Shown here: piece by piece, positions 43,745 through 54,275 of the stretch | How the letters are laid out: every line of letters starts with the position of its first letter | Position numbering within the stretch: the stretch's first letter is position 1 | NCBI GenBank assembly: GCA_014841835.1 | Contig: JACYUQ010000001.1 | Location: forward strand, 186,001-250,000 | Length of the DNA stretch: 64,000 nucleotides | Origin: Oxalobacteraceae sp. CFBP 13730 | Lineage (GTDB): Bacteria > Pseudomonadota > Gammaproteobacteria > Burkholderiales > Burkholderiaceae_D | Reading direction: 5' to 3' | Program-made: the position numbers and the translations under genes | The notes under the pieces: generated by a model | Database searches by the model: none | Told to the model about the DNA's origin: nothing | What the model saw: the letters and a program-made list of their open reading frames with translations, nothing else

Positions 43745-45049
43745 TCAGCCGGGATTGTTCCTGCGCCGGCGCCAGAAGCGGTCCATGATCGGTTTGACGC
43801 TCAGGCCGTGGGCCAGGATCGACAGCATGATCACGGCAATCGTGATCTGGCTGAGCTGGCTTGCCAGGCCGGATGGCAAGTCGTGGTTGATTGCATACAT
43901 CAGGTAATACAGCGAACCGATGCCGCGCACGCCGAACCAGGCGATCATCGACGTCACGCGCGGCGAGCGCCCACAGCCCAGCAGCCCCAGGTAGACGCTC
44001 AGCGGGCGCGCCACCACGAACAGGAACAGCGCCGTCAGGACCGTCTGCCAGGTCCAGCTCTGGATCGCCAGCATGCCGCCCAGCAGCAGCACCAGCGTCA
44101 GTTCGGACAGGCGCTCGATGTGCTCCTTGAACACGAGCGACTCGGAACTGACCGACAGCGGCGCCTGGGCTTCGGCGGCGGGGCTGGCAGGCGGCTCGTC
44201 CGGCACCAGCAAACCCTGGCGATCCTTGTGCGCGCCCGACGCCGTCAGTTCGGTATGGCGCAGCGCGACGCCGGCCGCAAACACGGCCAGGAAGCCCCAT
44301 GCCATGCACATCACCGTCACCGCATACACGACCGCAATCAGCCCCAGGCCGACCAGATCGTCCAGCACCTCGTGCTTGGGTTCGCGCCCGCGCAGCATCC
44401 AGCCCAGGCGCCCGACGGCGTAGCCGCCCAGCGCGCCGATCAGGATGGCGCCGAACGTGGCCCAGATGACTTCCACCGCGAACCAGTGCAGGCCGAAGTC
44501 GCCAAGCTCATGCACACCCAGCAAGCCAAGGCCCAGCATCACGAACGGAAACGCGGAGCCATCGTTCATGCCCGCTTCGCACGTCAGCGTGAAGCGCAAT
44601 TCGTCGCGATCGTCGGGATGGCGCACCTGAACGTCCGTGGCCAGCACCGGATCGGTCGGCGCCAGAATGGCGCCCAGCAGGATACCGGCCCCAAGCGGCA
44701 GCCCCAGAACGTAGTACGCGAACGCAGCCACGAGCGCGACACTGATGGTCATCGACACCCACGCGAGCCGCAGCGCCGGCACCCAGCGTGGCCAGCGAAT
44801 CGGCACCGGCATCTTGACGCCCGCCGAGAACAGCGAGACCAGCACGGCGATCTCGGTGAGCGTTTCCAGCAGATGCGATTGGCCGATGGGATCGAACGAA
44901 AACACATGAAAGCCCGCCGGCCCAAGGACGAGCCCAACGCCCAGATAGATGATCGCGGACGTGACAGGCAAGCGCGCGAGAGTGGACGCCGCAAGGCCGC
45001 GCGCCAGCATCAGCATGCCGATCAGGAAAAACCAGTGAGTTGTCGACAT
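43745..45049 (-). CDS. CPA1/NhaP-type Na+(K+)/H+ antiporter
   Basis: 434-residue membrane protein with about 12 helices. Recognisable stretches: IIYLGVGLVLGPAG, ILLGAILAPTDPVLATDVQV (the conserved Asp of the ion site), AGMNDGSAFPFVMLGL (the NDG motif), and WFGVRGIGSLYYL near the C terminus. A hydrophilic loop (about 300–320) interrupts the helices. The frame is open upstream into repeat DNA, but MSTTHWFFLIG at 45049 starts the first membrane helix. Exchanges monovalent cations for protons. Confidence 0.88.
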   Translation of the reverse strand: MSTTHWFFLIGMLMLARGLAASTLARLPVTSAIIYLGVGLVLGPAGFHVFSFDPIGQSHLLETLTEIAVLVSLFSAGVKMPVPIRWPRWVPALRLAWVSMTISVALVAAFAYYVLGLPLGAGILLGAILAPTDPVLATDVQVRHPDDRDELRFTLTCEAGMNDGSAFPFVMLGLGLLGVHELGDFGLHWFAVEVIWATFGAILIGALGGYAVGRLGWMLRGREPKHEVLDDLVGLGLIAVVYAVTVMCMAWGFLAVFAAGVALRHTELTASGAHKDRQGLLVPDEPPASPAAEAQAPLSVSSESLVFKEHIERLSELTLVLLLGGMLAIQSWTWQTVLTALFLFVVARPLSVYLGLLGCGRSPRVTSMIAWFGVRGIGSLYYLMYAINHDLPSGLASQLSQITIAVIMLSILAHGLSVKPIMDRFWRRRRNNPG

Positions 45050-45140
45050 GAGATAGCCAGCAGTTTGAATCGGGGGATTGTACGGACAATGTCTGTACAC
45101 GCCCGTTGTGTAGCCGGCAGGAATTATCCGAGCAAAGCGG

Positions 45141-45342
45141 GCAAAGCCGGGGTCAGGTCTGACATTCGGACACGATCTCGACAATCACAAGCAAAGCGGG
45201 GGTCAGGTCTGACATTCGGACACGAGCTCGACAGTCGGGCAGTCGGAACTCACTGGCACCGGGCCATGCTAATACTGGTCGGGCTACGATTGAAGGTGGG
45301 TAAGGCTGAGGTCGTGTCCGAATGTCAGACCTGACCCCGGCT
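45141..45342. repeat. REP-like array: two direct copies and one inverted copy
   Basis: Copies 1 (45141–45183) and 2 (45191–45233) share 43 bp with two differences at a 50-bp period. Copy 3 (45312–45342) is inverted and matches 31 bp of copy 1 perfectly. The core is GGGGTCAGGTCTGACATTCG, with GTCAG-GT-CTGAC forming a small palindrome. The rest of the 350-bp gap between antiporter and tRNA has no gene. This resembles REP/BIME elements mobilised by RAYT transposases; none is in the window. Confidence 0.85.
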
Positions 45343-45363
45343 GTGCCGTTGGAAGTGCGGAAT

Positions 45364-45394
45364 GAAAAAAGCCACCTTGCGGTGGCTTTTTTTT
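45364..45394 (-). terminator. Terminator of the first tRNA-Ser gene
   Basis: AAAAGCCACC and GGTGGCTTTT form a 10-bp stem around a four-base loop, with T runs on both strands. It lies just 3' of the tRNA on the minus strand. Confidence 0.9.
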
Positions 45395-45400
45395 GCTACT

Positions 45401-45490
<90 letters not shown>

Positions 45491-45525
45491 AGATTCGGTC
45501 GTCTCGCATCGCTGCGAGAGGCCGC

Positions 45526-45555
45526 ATTATACCGGCACCCTGGCGAACCTTGCAA
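45526..45555 (-). promoter_or_regulatory. Promoter of the first tRNA-Ser gene
   Basis: On the minus strand TTGCAA (45555–45550) is 18 bp from a perfect TATAAT (45531–45526), about 36 bp upstream of the mature tRNA 5' end. The second copy also has TATAAT (52429–52424) but no clear −35. Confidence 0.7.
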
Positions 45556-45729
45556 GTAATGGGTCGCAACTTTTTAAAAGCAGCATCCACGGCCTGCCAT
45601 TCACCAGAGCGTGACATCGTGCCGGCACCGACGTTTACACGCCATTGACAGGTGCGCCCTGCTCTTTTGCCCTGTTTTTACGCCAGCGTCGCTACGCTGG
45701 GCAGATCGAATCCGTTCAGGAAGACAGCC

Positions 45730-46443
45730 ATGATCATCGCCATCGTCAATCAACACAGCAGCCCGGAGCGCACGGTCGTCGCGCGCAATCTGGCGGTGCT
45801 GCGCGCGCGCAGCGGCCGGCGGGTGTGCCTGATGACGACCGCCGGAAATGGCGACAGCGACTGGTCCGGGGATCGCAACCAGGCCGGCGTGCAGCCGTGG
45901 ATCGAGACGCACCAGGTGGGCAGCCGCGCGGTCAAGACGCGCCTGGCCGCACTGCGACCGCTGTTCGACGACATCCTGATCGACGCCGGTACGCGTGACA
46001 CCGACGGCTGCCGCTGCGTGCTGGCCGAGAGCCGGCTGGTGGTGGTGCCGGTGCGCAGCGGCGCCCTCGAGCCTGACCTGCAATACCGGCTGCTGGCCCG
46101 CCTGCATGGCGCGCGCACGTTCAATCCCGCCATGCGGGTGCTGTTCGTCGCGGTCAGTGGGGCCGCCGGCCCAGGCGTCAGCGAGCGCGCCGCCGTACTC
46201 GCGCACGTGGCGCAGGTCGACGATGCCACGCTGGCGGAGACGGTCCTGCACGCGCCGGCCGCGTTCGACTACGGGCCTGGCCGCTGCGTGTCGGACGCCG
46301 CTACCTGCGATCCCGATGCCGCCGCCGAACTGCGCGCGCTGTACGACGAGGTGTATCCGGTTGCGGCGCCAATGGTATTCGCCGTGCAGGCGCAAATCGG
46401 TCGCCAGGACTGTTTGACACCCCGGATGTCATTGCAACCCTAG
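45730..46443 (+). CDS. ParA/MinD-like protein with a degenerate P-loop
   Basis: 237-residue protein resembling ParA-type ATPases of the deviant-Walker class. It opens MIIAIVNQHSSPERTVVARNLA where an active ParA has NQKGGVGKTT, so both Lys residues of the P-loop are gone. Later stretches still fit the fold: ILIDAGTRD (Walker B-like), SRLVVVPVRSGALEPDLQYRLL, and RVLFVAVSGAAGPGVSERAAV. ATP hydrolysis is unlikely. AGGAAG precedes the ATG. It is 11 bp before a 96-residue gene in the same direction. Function unknown; it could bind a partner without cycling. Confidence 0.72.
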   Translation: MIIAIVNQHSSPERTVVARNLAVLRARSGRRVCLMTTAGNGDSDWSGDRNQAGVQPWIETHQVGSRAVKTRLAALRPLFDDILIDAGTRDTDGCRCVLAESRLVVVPVRSGALEPDLQYRLLARLHGARTFNPAMRVLFVAVSGAAGPGVSERAAVLAHVAQVDDATLAETVLHAPAAFDYGPGRCVSDAATCDPDAAAELRALYDEVYPVAAPMVFAVQAQIGRQDCLTPRMSLQP

Positions 46444-46454
46444 GAGAAATCACG

Positions 46455-46745
46455 ATGAAACACTTTACTGTTCACAGCCCCGCCCTGCGACGCCTGCCGC
46501 CCGCCGATCACACGATGCTCGTCTGGCTGCAGGTCGACACCGCATCGGCCACGAGCTTGCGCCAGGCGGTGATCCGCGCGGGCCTGGACGCGGTACGGTT
46601 TCTGCGCATCGACGCCTGCCCCAGCGGGTGCAACGTACGCGCGTTGCTGTGCGTCGAGCGCGACGCCGCCCCGGCACTTCAGGCGCAGTTGTTGCAGCGC
46701 CTGCCCGGCTGCCAGTGGCATGCGGCGCCGCGCCGCCAGGCTTAG
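46455..46745 (+). CDS. Hypothetical protein (96 residues)
   Basis: Starts MKHFTVHSPALRRLPPADHT. Predicted β-α-β pattern (TMLVWLQVDT; LRQAVIRAGLDAVRFLRID), with two Cys in IDACPSGCNVRALLCVERD. No family recognised; the small ferredoxin-like fold is a guess. AGGAG precedes the start. Co-transcribed with the ParA-like gene by position; its stop overlaps the stop of the convergent RRM-like gene by 4 bp. Confidence 0.6.
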   Translation: MKHFTVHSPALRRLPPADHTMLVWLQVDTASATSLRQAVIRAGLDAVRFLRIDACPSGCNVRALLCVERDAAPALQAQLLQRLPGCQWHAAPRRQA

Positions 46746-47029
46746 GCGATATCGAGGCGCTCGTGCGGCGCGAACTCGTGATAGATGTCGGGCTGGTGCG
46801 TCGGGATGTACACGCTCAAGCGTTTGCCGCGATGGAAGACGCCGCGCAGGCTGTTGCAGGCCGCCCACGCATGCTCGTACGAATCCGCAATGTGCAGCAC
46901 GGCCCAGGGACTGTCGGGCGAACCTTCGCGGATCATGTCCACCTGCGTGATGTGAAAGTACGGGGTGAAGCTCTCGATGATGGCGCTTTCGCTGGCATCG
47001 GCGTGCAGGCCGGACAGGATGACTTTCAT
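46742..47029 (-). CDS. Small RRM-like RNA-binding protein
   Basis: 95-residue protein resembling a single RNA recognition motif: MKVILSGLHADASESAIIESF (β1-α1), ITQVDMIREGSPDSPWAVLHIAD (β2-β3) and LRGVFHRGKRLSVYIPTH (β4). The RNP1 aromatic residues are only partly kept (WAVLHI). Its ATG overlaps the ackA stop by 4 bp (ATGA), so it is the last gene of the pta–ackA operon. An RNA target is not predictable. Confidence 0.68.
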   Translation of the reverse strand: MKVILSGLHADASESAIIESFTPYFHITQVDMIREGSPDSPWAVLHIADSYEHAWAACNSLRGVFHRGKRLSVYIPTHQPDIYHEFAPHERLDIA

Positions 47030-48249
47030 GGGTGTTCTCCAGATTCAGGCAGTGGTGGATCGAGCAAGTCGCGCAGGTCATAGGTATGGCGCGCGATCAT
47101 CAGTTCTTCATTGGCGGGCACCAGCCAGACGGCGACCCGGCTCGATGCGAGGCTGATGCGGGTCGGACCGGCCGCCGGCGCCGCGTTGGCGGCCGGGTCG
47201 AGTTCGACGCCGAGCCAGGCCGCATCACGGCACACCGCGGCGCGCAGCCGCGCGCTGTTTTCGCCGATCCCGCCCGAGAACACCAGCGCATCGAGTCCGC
47301 CCAGGCTGGCGGCCAGCGAACCCAGTTCGCGGCCGATCCGGTACACCAGCAGATCGATCGCCCGTTGCGCGCGCGGATCGCTGCTCGCTTCGAGCACGCG
47401 CATGTCGGACGACACGCCCGACACGCCCAGCAAGCCCGACTCGTTGTACATCATGCGCTGCACGCCCTCCACCGTCATGCCCAGTTCTTCGATCAGGTAG
47501 ATGACCACGCCCGGGTCGAGCGCGCCGCAGCGCGTGCCCATCGGCAAGCCGTCGACGGCCGTGAAACCCATCGTGCTGGCCACGCTGCGCCCGCCCTGCA
47601 TCGCGCACATGCTGGCGCCGTTGCCCAGGTGCGCCGCGACCACGCGCGCGCCGGCCAGGGCCGGGTCGCACAGCGGCAGCGTGGCCGCGATGTATTCGTA
47701 GGACAGCCCGTGAAAGCCATAACGGCGGATGCCCAGGCTGGTAATCGCCTCCGGCAGCGCGAACGCCTGCGCCAGCGCCGGCTGCGCCGTGTGAAACGCG
47801 GTGTCGAAGCAGCCGACCTGCAGCAGCCCGGGCCGCAGCGCCATCAGGGCACGTACCGGCGCCAGATTGTGCGGCAGGTGCAGCGGCGCCAGCGGAATCA
47901 GGCCGGCCAGCCGGTCGAGCACAGCCTCGTCCAACTGCACCGGCCCGCTGAAGTCGACGCCGCCGTGCACGATGCGGTGACCGACCGCGCACACGCGATA
48001 GCCATCCAGGTGGCCCTCGGCAAAATCGATCAGGTACACCATCCCGGCCTGGTGGTCGAGTGGCGCCGTCCAGGCATGTTCACCGATCGTGTGACCGTCG
48101 GCGTCGCGTGCGATAAAGCGCGCGGCGCCCCGATACAGCCCGTCGATCTTGCCCGTGAAAAGCGGCGCCAGATCAGGCAACGCATGCAGCGAAAACTTGA
48201 TGCTCGACGAGCCGGCATTGATGACGGCGATGCAGTCCTGCGTCGCCAT
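47026..48249 (-). CDS. ackA: Acetate kinase
   Basis: 407-residue acetate kinase, converting acetyl phosphate and ADP to acetate and ATP (or the reverse). Family motifs include the N-terminal phosphate-binding VINAGSSSIKFSL, VGHRIVHGG, FDTAFH, AHLGNGASMCA, GFTAVDGLPMGTRCGALDPG and FSGGIGENS. Length is close to the family norm. Its ATG shares one base with the pta stop (TGATG), and its stop overlaps the RRM-like gene, so three proteins are translationally coupled. Confidence 0.95.
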   Translation of the reverse strand: MATQDCIAVINAGSSSIKFSLHALPDLAPLFTGKIDGLYRGAARFIARDADGHTIGEHAWTAPLDHQAGMVYLIDFAEGHLDGYRVCAVGHRIVHGGVDFSGPVQLDEAVLDRLAGLIPLAPLHLPHNLAPVRALMALRPGLLQVGCFDTAFHTAQPALAQAFALPEAITSLGIRRYGFHGLSYEYIAATLPLCDPALAGARVVAAHLGNGASMCAMQGGRSVASTMGFTAVDGLPMGTRCGALDPGVVIYLIEELGMTVEGVQRMMYNESGLLGVSGVSSDMRVLEASSDPRAQRAIDLLVYRIGRELGSLAASLGGLDALVFSGGIGENSARLRAAVCRDAAWLGVELDPAANAAPAAGPTRISLASSRVAVWLVPANEELMIARHTYDLRDLLDPPLPESGEHP

Positions 48250-49235
48250 CAGCGCCCCGCCACGCTGGCGTTGGCCGTGGCGTTGGCCAGTTGATGCCGC
48301 GCCAGCAGCACGGCGACGGCGCACGACGCCAGGCGCGCAGCCACCGAATCGGCGCGGCTGGTCAGGATCAGCGGCACGCGCGCACCAAGGACGATGCCGG
48401 CCGCCGCCGCTCCGGCCATGAAGGTCAGGCTCTTGGCCAGCATGTTGCCCGCTTCCAGATCGGGCGCGACGAGCACGTTGGCGCGCCCGGCCACGGGCGA
48501 ATCGAGCCCCTTGACGGCGGCGGCCTGCGGATCGATCGCATTGTCCATCGCCAGCGGACCGTCGAGGATCGCGCCGGTGATCTGGCCGCGGTCGGCCATC
48601 TTGCACAGCGCCGCCGCATCGATCGTCGATGGCATCTTGTCGCTGACGGTTTCCACTGCCGCCAGGATCGCCACGCGCACGCCCTCGAAGCGCAGCACGT
48701 GCGCCAGGTCGATCGCGTTCTGCACGATGTCGCGCTTTTCGGCCAGCGTCGGGATGATGTTGATGGCGGCGTCGGTGATGATGAGCGGTTCGCTGCGCCC
48801 CGGCACGTCCATCACGAAGCAGTGGCTCAGGCGCCGCGCCGTGCGCAGGCCGGTCGTGGCGGCGACCACGGCGCCCATCAGTTCATCGGTGTGCAGGCTG
48901 CCTTTCATCAGCGCGGCGGCCTGCCCTTCGCGCACCAGTTCGACGGCGCGCGTGGCCGAAGCGTGGCTGTGCGCCGTGTCGACCAGGCGCAGCGCGCCGA
49001 TGTCCAGGCCAGCGGCATCGGCCGCGGCATGGATGCGCGCCGCCGGCCCCACCAAAATCGGCGTGATCAGGCCGATACGGGCCGCGTCGAGCGCCGCTTC
49101 GAGTGCATAGCGGTCGCACGGATGCGCCACCGCCACCGTCACCGGGCCGTTGGCGCGGCCTGCTTCAATCACGCGGTCGTAATACGGATGCGCGGTCGCA
49201 ACTACTGTCGGCACTGCTGTCGGCACTGCTGTCAT
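48249..49235 (-). CDS. pta: Phosphate acetyl/butyryltransferase
   Basis: 328-residue enzyme of the PTA/PTB family, exchanging CoA and phosphate on acyl groups to make acetyl phosphate. It corresponds to the single catalytic domain form: LVGPAARI, ALMKGSLHTDELM, FVMDVPGRSEPLIITDAAINI, GAILDGPLAMDNAID and GRANVLVAPDLEAGNMLAKSL. The last stretches also fit phosphate butyryltransferases, so acyl-chain preference is open. A TAVPTAVPTVV repeat at the N terminus comes from a short DNA repeat. AAGGAGA precedes the ATG. Confidence 0.92.
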   Translation of the reverse strand: MTAVPTAVPTVVATAHPYYDRVIEAGRANGPVTVAVAHPCDRYALEAALDAARIGLITPILVGPAARIHAAADAAGLDIGALRLVDTAHSHASATRAVELVREGQAAALMKGSLHTDELMGAVVAATTGLRTARRLSHCFVMDVPGRSEPLIITDAAINIIPTLAEKRDIVQNAIDLAHVLRFEGVRVAILAAVETVSDKMPSTIDAAALCKMADRGQITGAILDGPLAMDNAIDPQAAAVKGLDSPVAGRANVLVAPDLEAGNMLAKSLTFMAGAAAAGIVLGARVPLILTSRADSVAARLASCAVAVLLARHQLANATANASVAGR

Positions 49236-49260
49236 CTATCTCTCCTTGAACGTGGGTACA

Positions 49261-50766
49261 TCACCAGTACCCGAGCAACTTCCACCACAGGCCGCCGACG
49301 ACGGCAAACACCGCCAGCTCGAACAGGCACATGATGAACCCGACCTTCCACCACAGCCCCATCGTGACATACCCGCTGCCGAAGATGATCGGCGAGGTGC
49401 CGGTGGCGTAGTGGGTCAGCGTCATCATGATGCCCGACGCCGCGGTCATCATCAGCAGGAACAGCACCAAATACTGGCCAGGCACCAGCGCGGCGCCGAC
49501 CGACAGAAACGCGAACATCATCGCGCTGATGTGGGCCGTGGTGCTGGCAAACAGGTAGTGCGACAGCACGAAGGCCAGCACCAGCACGCTCGCTGCGGCG
49601 CCCCACCCCATGCCGCTGGCGACGATGGCGTCGCGCATGCCGTTCGAGGCCCAGCCAATCACGCCCATCTTGTTGAGCTGCTCGGCCAGCATGACGAGCG
49701 CGCCGAACCAGATCAGCGTATCCCACGCGCTTTTCTCGGACAGGATATCGTCCCAGTCGAGCGTGCCCGTGATGATCAGGATGAACAGGCCGACAAAGGC
49801 GACCACGGTCGGGTCGAGCGTGAACGCGCTGCCGAAAAGCATGGCCGGCACGTTCGCCCATAGCATCAGCAGCAGGCCGAAGGTGCCGAGCATCACGCGT
49901 TCGCTGGCCGACAAGGGCCCCATGCGCGCGAGTTCGCCCCGCGCGAAACCGATCGCATCCGGTGTCTGCTTGAGCTCTGGCGGCGCCAGCAGGTAGATAA
50001 TCAGGGGCATCAGGAACAGGCATACGAGGCCCGGCAGCACCATGCACAGCGCCCACGTGGTCCAGCTGAGCTGAAATGTCTGGCCACTGGCGCGCGCGAC
50101 GAAGTCGACCACCAGCGGATTGGGCGCGGTGGCGGTGACGAACATCGTCGAGGTGATCGGATTGGCGTGGTAATTGACGAGTGCCAGGTACGTGCCCACC
50201 TTGCCCTCGGTGCCCTTGGCCGGGTCGGAATCGAACGACGCGGCGATCGACTTCATGATCGGGTGGACGATCCCGCCGCCGCGCGCGGTATTGCTGGGCG
50301 TGAACGGCGCCAGCACCAGCTCGCACACGGCCAGCCCGTAGCCGATGCCGATCGTGCGCTTGCCCAGCAGCGCGATGAAATTGAGCCCGATGCGGTTGCC
50401 CAGGCCCGTCTTTTTCAGGCCGCGCGAAATCAGCACGGCAACGACGATCAACCAGATCAGCGGGCTGGAAAAGCTGCCCAGCGCATCGGCCATCGCGCCC
50501 TTCGATGAACCGGATGTCACTTGCGACAGCGCCACGATGACAATCGCCATCAGCGCCATGACGCCGATCGGCATGACTTTCAGGATGATGGCAACGATGG
50601 TGGTGAGAAAAATCGCCACCAGCGTCCAGGCGCCAGCGGTCAAGCCTGCAGGGTGCGGAATAACCAGCAGCGTGAGCAGTACGGCGGTGGTGATCAGTGC
50701 AGGAATCAGGCGAAACGGCACGGCCTGATTGAAATAACGAAATGCGGCCTGCAAGCGCAACAGCAT
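49261..50766 (-). CDS. DASS-family anion:Na+ symporter / carboxylate carrier (CitT/SodiT1-like)
   Basis: 501-residue inner-membrane carrier of the divalent anion:Na+ symporter family. It has about 12–14 helices, with the SNT-type ion site in FTPSNTARGGGIVHPI and the second in the TATAPNPLVV region. Sequence resembles the 2-oxoglutarate/malate translocators and CitT/YbhI. It likely carries dicarboxylates or citrate. It is 25 bp upstream of pta on the same strand, so it probably leads the operon. GAAGGAAG precedes the ATG at 50766. Confidence 0.9.
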   Translation of the reverse strand: MLLRLQAAFRYFNQAVPFRLIPALITTAVLLTLLVIPHPAGLTAGAWTLVAIFLTTIVAIILKVMPIGVMALMAIVIVALSQVTSGSSKGAMADALGSFSSPLIWLIVVAVLISRGLKKTGLGNRIGLNFIALLGKRTIGIGYGLAVCELVLAPFTPSNTARGGGIVHPIMKSIAASFDSDPAKGTEGKVGTYLALVNYHANPITSTMFVTATAPNPLVVDFVARASGQTFQLSWTTWALCMVLPGLVCLFLMPLIIYLLAPPELKQTPDAIGFARGELARMGPLSASERVMLGTFGLLLMLWANVPAMLFGSAFTLDPTVVAFVGLFILIITGTLDWDDILSEKSAWDTLIWFGALVMLAEQLNKMGVIGWASNGMRDAIVASGMGWGAAASVLVLAFVLSHYLFASTTAHISAMMFAFLSVGAALVPGQYLVLFLLMMTAASGIMMTLTHYATGTSPIIFGSGYVTMGLWWKVGFIMCLFELAVFAVVGGLWWKLLGYW

Positions 50767-50941
50767 GAACTTCCTTCTACGTAACCGATCAGCCAACGAA
50801 AATATTGACTACTGGTCTGATAGTAACAGGAATATATTGCACCGCATCAATCATCGAGCGGTTTGGTCGGGTATTCACGCAGGTTGTGGTTGATCGCATG
50901 GCCAGTCTTATGATGGGTCTTTACACAGAGTCGCCCCGACG

Positions 50942-51240
50942 ATGACCACGATCCGCCCCGCATGCCCGCTTGACGCCGCCCGCATCTGCGCCATTTACAA
51001 CCCCTACGTCGACGGCACGACCATTTCGTTCGAGGAAGCGCCTGTATGCCGGCTTGCTGGACGCGTTGCGCACGCGCGGCCTGCACACGGTCATTGCCGG
51101 CATTGCGCAGCGAACGAGCGCAGCGTCCGCCTGCACGAACGCCTGGGCTTTGCCAAGGTCGCACCTTTTCAGAAGTGGGCTTCAAGCTCGGGTTGTAGTT
51201 CGATGTCGGCTATTGGCAAATGCGTTTGGCGCCAGGCTAG
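50942..51240 (+). pseudogene. Decayed GNAT acetyltransferase (phosphinothricin-type) remnant
   Basis: Starts as an intact N terminus, MTTIRPACPLDAARICAIYN, then NPYVDGTTISFEEAP. The middle of the GNAT domain (about 70–80 residues) is missing. The C-terminal half then appears in shifted frames: YAGLLDALRTRGLHTVIAGI, next ANERSVRLHERLGFAKVA, next VGFKLGL. An in-frame TAG at 51196–51198 interrupts the usual DVGYWQ ending, which is still readable after it. Deletion, frame changes and a stop codon together show loss of function. Confidence 0.85.
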
Positions 51241-52229
51241 ACGGGTTCCGCAGGCTCAACCGGCCGCCGCGCGTAGCGGCCCGCAATCACCGCGCACACG
51301 ATCAGCTGGATCTGGTGGAACAGCATCAGCGGCAGCACCACCATGCTGATGCTGGCGGCAGGAATCAGCACGTGGGCCAGCGGAATGCCCGTGGCCAGGC
51401 TTTTCTTCGAGCCGCAAAACACGATCGTAATCTCGTCGGCCTTCGAAAAACCGAAGCGCCGCGCCAACCACGTCACCACCAGCATGACGACCGCCAGCAG
51501 GAGGATGCAGACCAGGATCAGGTTGCCCAGCATGGCGGGCGGCACGCGTGACCACAGCCCTTCCACTACGGCTGCGCTGAATGCGGAAAACACCACCAGC
51601 AGAATCGAGCCCTGGTCGACGCCCCTGACCAGGCTCTTGTGGCGATCGACCCAGCCACCGATCCAGCGCCGCGCAATCTGGCCCGCAACGAATGGCAGCA
51701 ACAGCTGATAGACGATCATCAGGACCGAATCGAGCGATGCACCGGCACCGGACGAGGCCGGCATCGCCACGCTGACCAGTAACGGCGTGAGAAAAATACC
51801 GAGCAGGCTCGATACCGAGGCGCTGCAGACCGCCGCTGGCACATTGCCACGCGCCGCCGCCGTGAACGCGATCGACGACTGCACGGTCGAAGGCAGCAAA
51901 CACAGGAACAGGATGCCCAGATACAGCTCGGGCGTGAGCAGCAGCAGGATGGCGGGCTTGAACAGCAGCGCCAGTACGGGGAACAGCGCGAAGGTGCACA
52001 GCAGCACCAGCAGGTGCAGGCGCCAGTGGGTCGCACCGGCGATGATCGCGGCGCGCGACAGCTTGGCGCCGTGCAAAAAGAACAGCACGCCGATCATCAC
52101 CACCGTGACGATCTTCAGCACGGCAGCAACGTCGCCCTGCGCCGGGAAGATGCTGGCGGCAGCCACCACGGCCAGCAGCATCAGGGTCATTCGGTCCGGC
52201 AGAAATCGGGGTGCAAGTCGTGCGAGCAT
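51237..52229 (-). CDS. Bile acid:sodium symporter-family (YfeH-type) membrane protein
   Basis: 330-residue protein of the BASS/SBF superfamily, YfeH-like branch. It has about ten helices, beginning MTLMLLAVVAAASIFPAQG, with family stretches CLLPSTVQSSIAFTAAARGN and VFCGSKKSLATGIPLAHVL. Substrates of this branch are not established; bile acids themselves are unlikely in this host. The frame is open upstream across the tRNA, but MLARLAPRFLPDRM at 52229 is the start. Its stop overlaps the end of the pseudogene by 4 bp. Confidence 0.88.
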   Translation of the reverse strand: MLARLAPRFLPDRMTLMLLAVVAAASIFPAQGDVAAVLKIVTVVMIGVLFFLHGAKLSRAAIIAGATHWRLHLLVLLCTFALFPVLALLFKPAILLLLTPELYLGILFLCLLPSTVQSSIAFTAAARGNVPAAVCSASVSSLLGIFLTPLLVSVAMPASSGAGASLDSVLMIVYQLLLPFVAGQIARRWIGGWVDRHKSLVRGVDQGSILLVVFSAFSAAVVEGLWSRVPPAMLGNLILVCILLLAVVMLVVTWLARRFGFSKADEITIVFCGSKKSLATGIPLAHVLIPAASISMVVLPLMLFHQIQLIVCAVIAGRYARRPVEPAEPV

Positions 52230-52255
52230 GGGAAGTCCTGGCAGCGTTCGGGAAT

Positions 52256-52280
52256 GAAAAAAGCCACCTTGCGGTGGCTT
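52256..52280 (-). terminator. Terminator of the second tRNA-Ser gene
   Basis: AAGCCACC and GGTGGCTT with a four-base loop, followed on the minus strand by a run of T. It is the same stem as the one after the first tRNA copy. Confidence 0.85.
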
Positions 52281-52293
52281 GTTCCATGCTACT

Positions 52294-52383
<90 letters not shown>

Positions 52384-52495
52384 TGATTCGGTCGATTCTT
52401 GCTGTGAGCTGCAAGAGACCGCCATTATAGCGGATTGCTCGGGAAATGGAAGGGAGAAAATGCGCGCTGGCTAATTCCCTCTTCCGTCACCCGAT

Positions 52496-54093
<1,598 letters not shown>

Positions 54094-54275
54094 GATGGCT
54101 CCTCGGTGGTGGTTTCAGGGTCCGCAAACTTGCTGCGGTATGGTGGTACTGTAGTCACCACGCCCCTGCACCGCCATCGACATGCGACCAAATGCACGAT
54201 CCGCAGCGCAGAATGCGCCAATGTGCGACCGACCGCAACGCTGCCCGCAACACCGCCCGCATCACCACCCGTCAC

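Noticed and set aside
43436..45334. 632-residue plus-strand frame
   Set aside because: It lies opposite the antiporter gene and has low-complexity Gln/His/Arg composition. The antiporter motifs are clear.
45141..45342. CRISPR array
   Set aside because: Only three copies, one inverted, with unequal spacing. No cas genes; the REP-like explanation fits.
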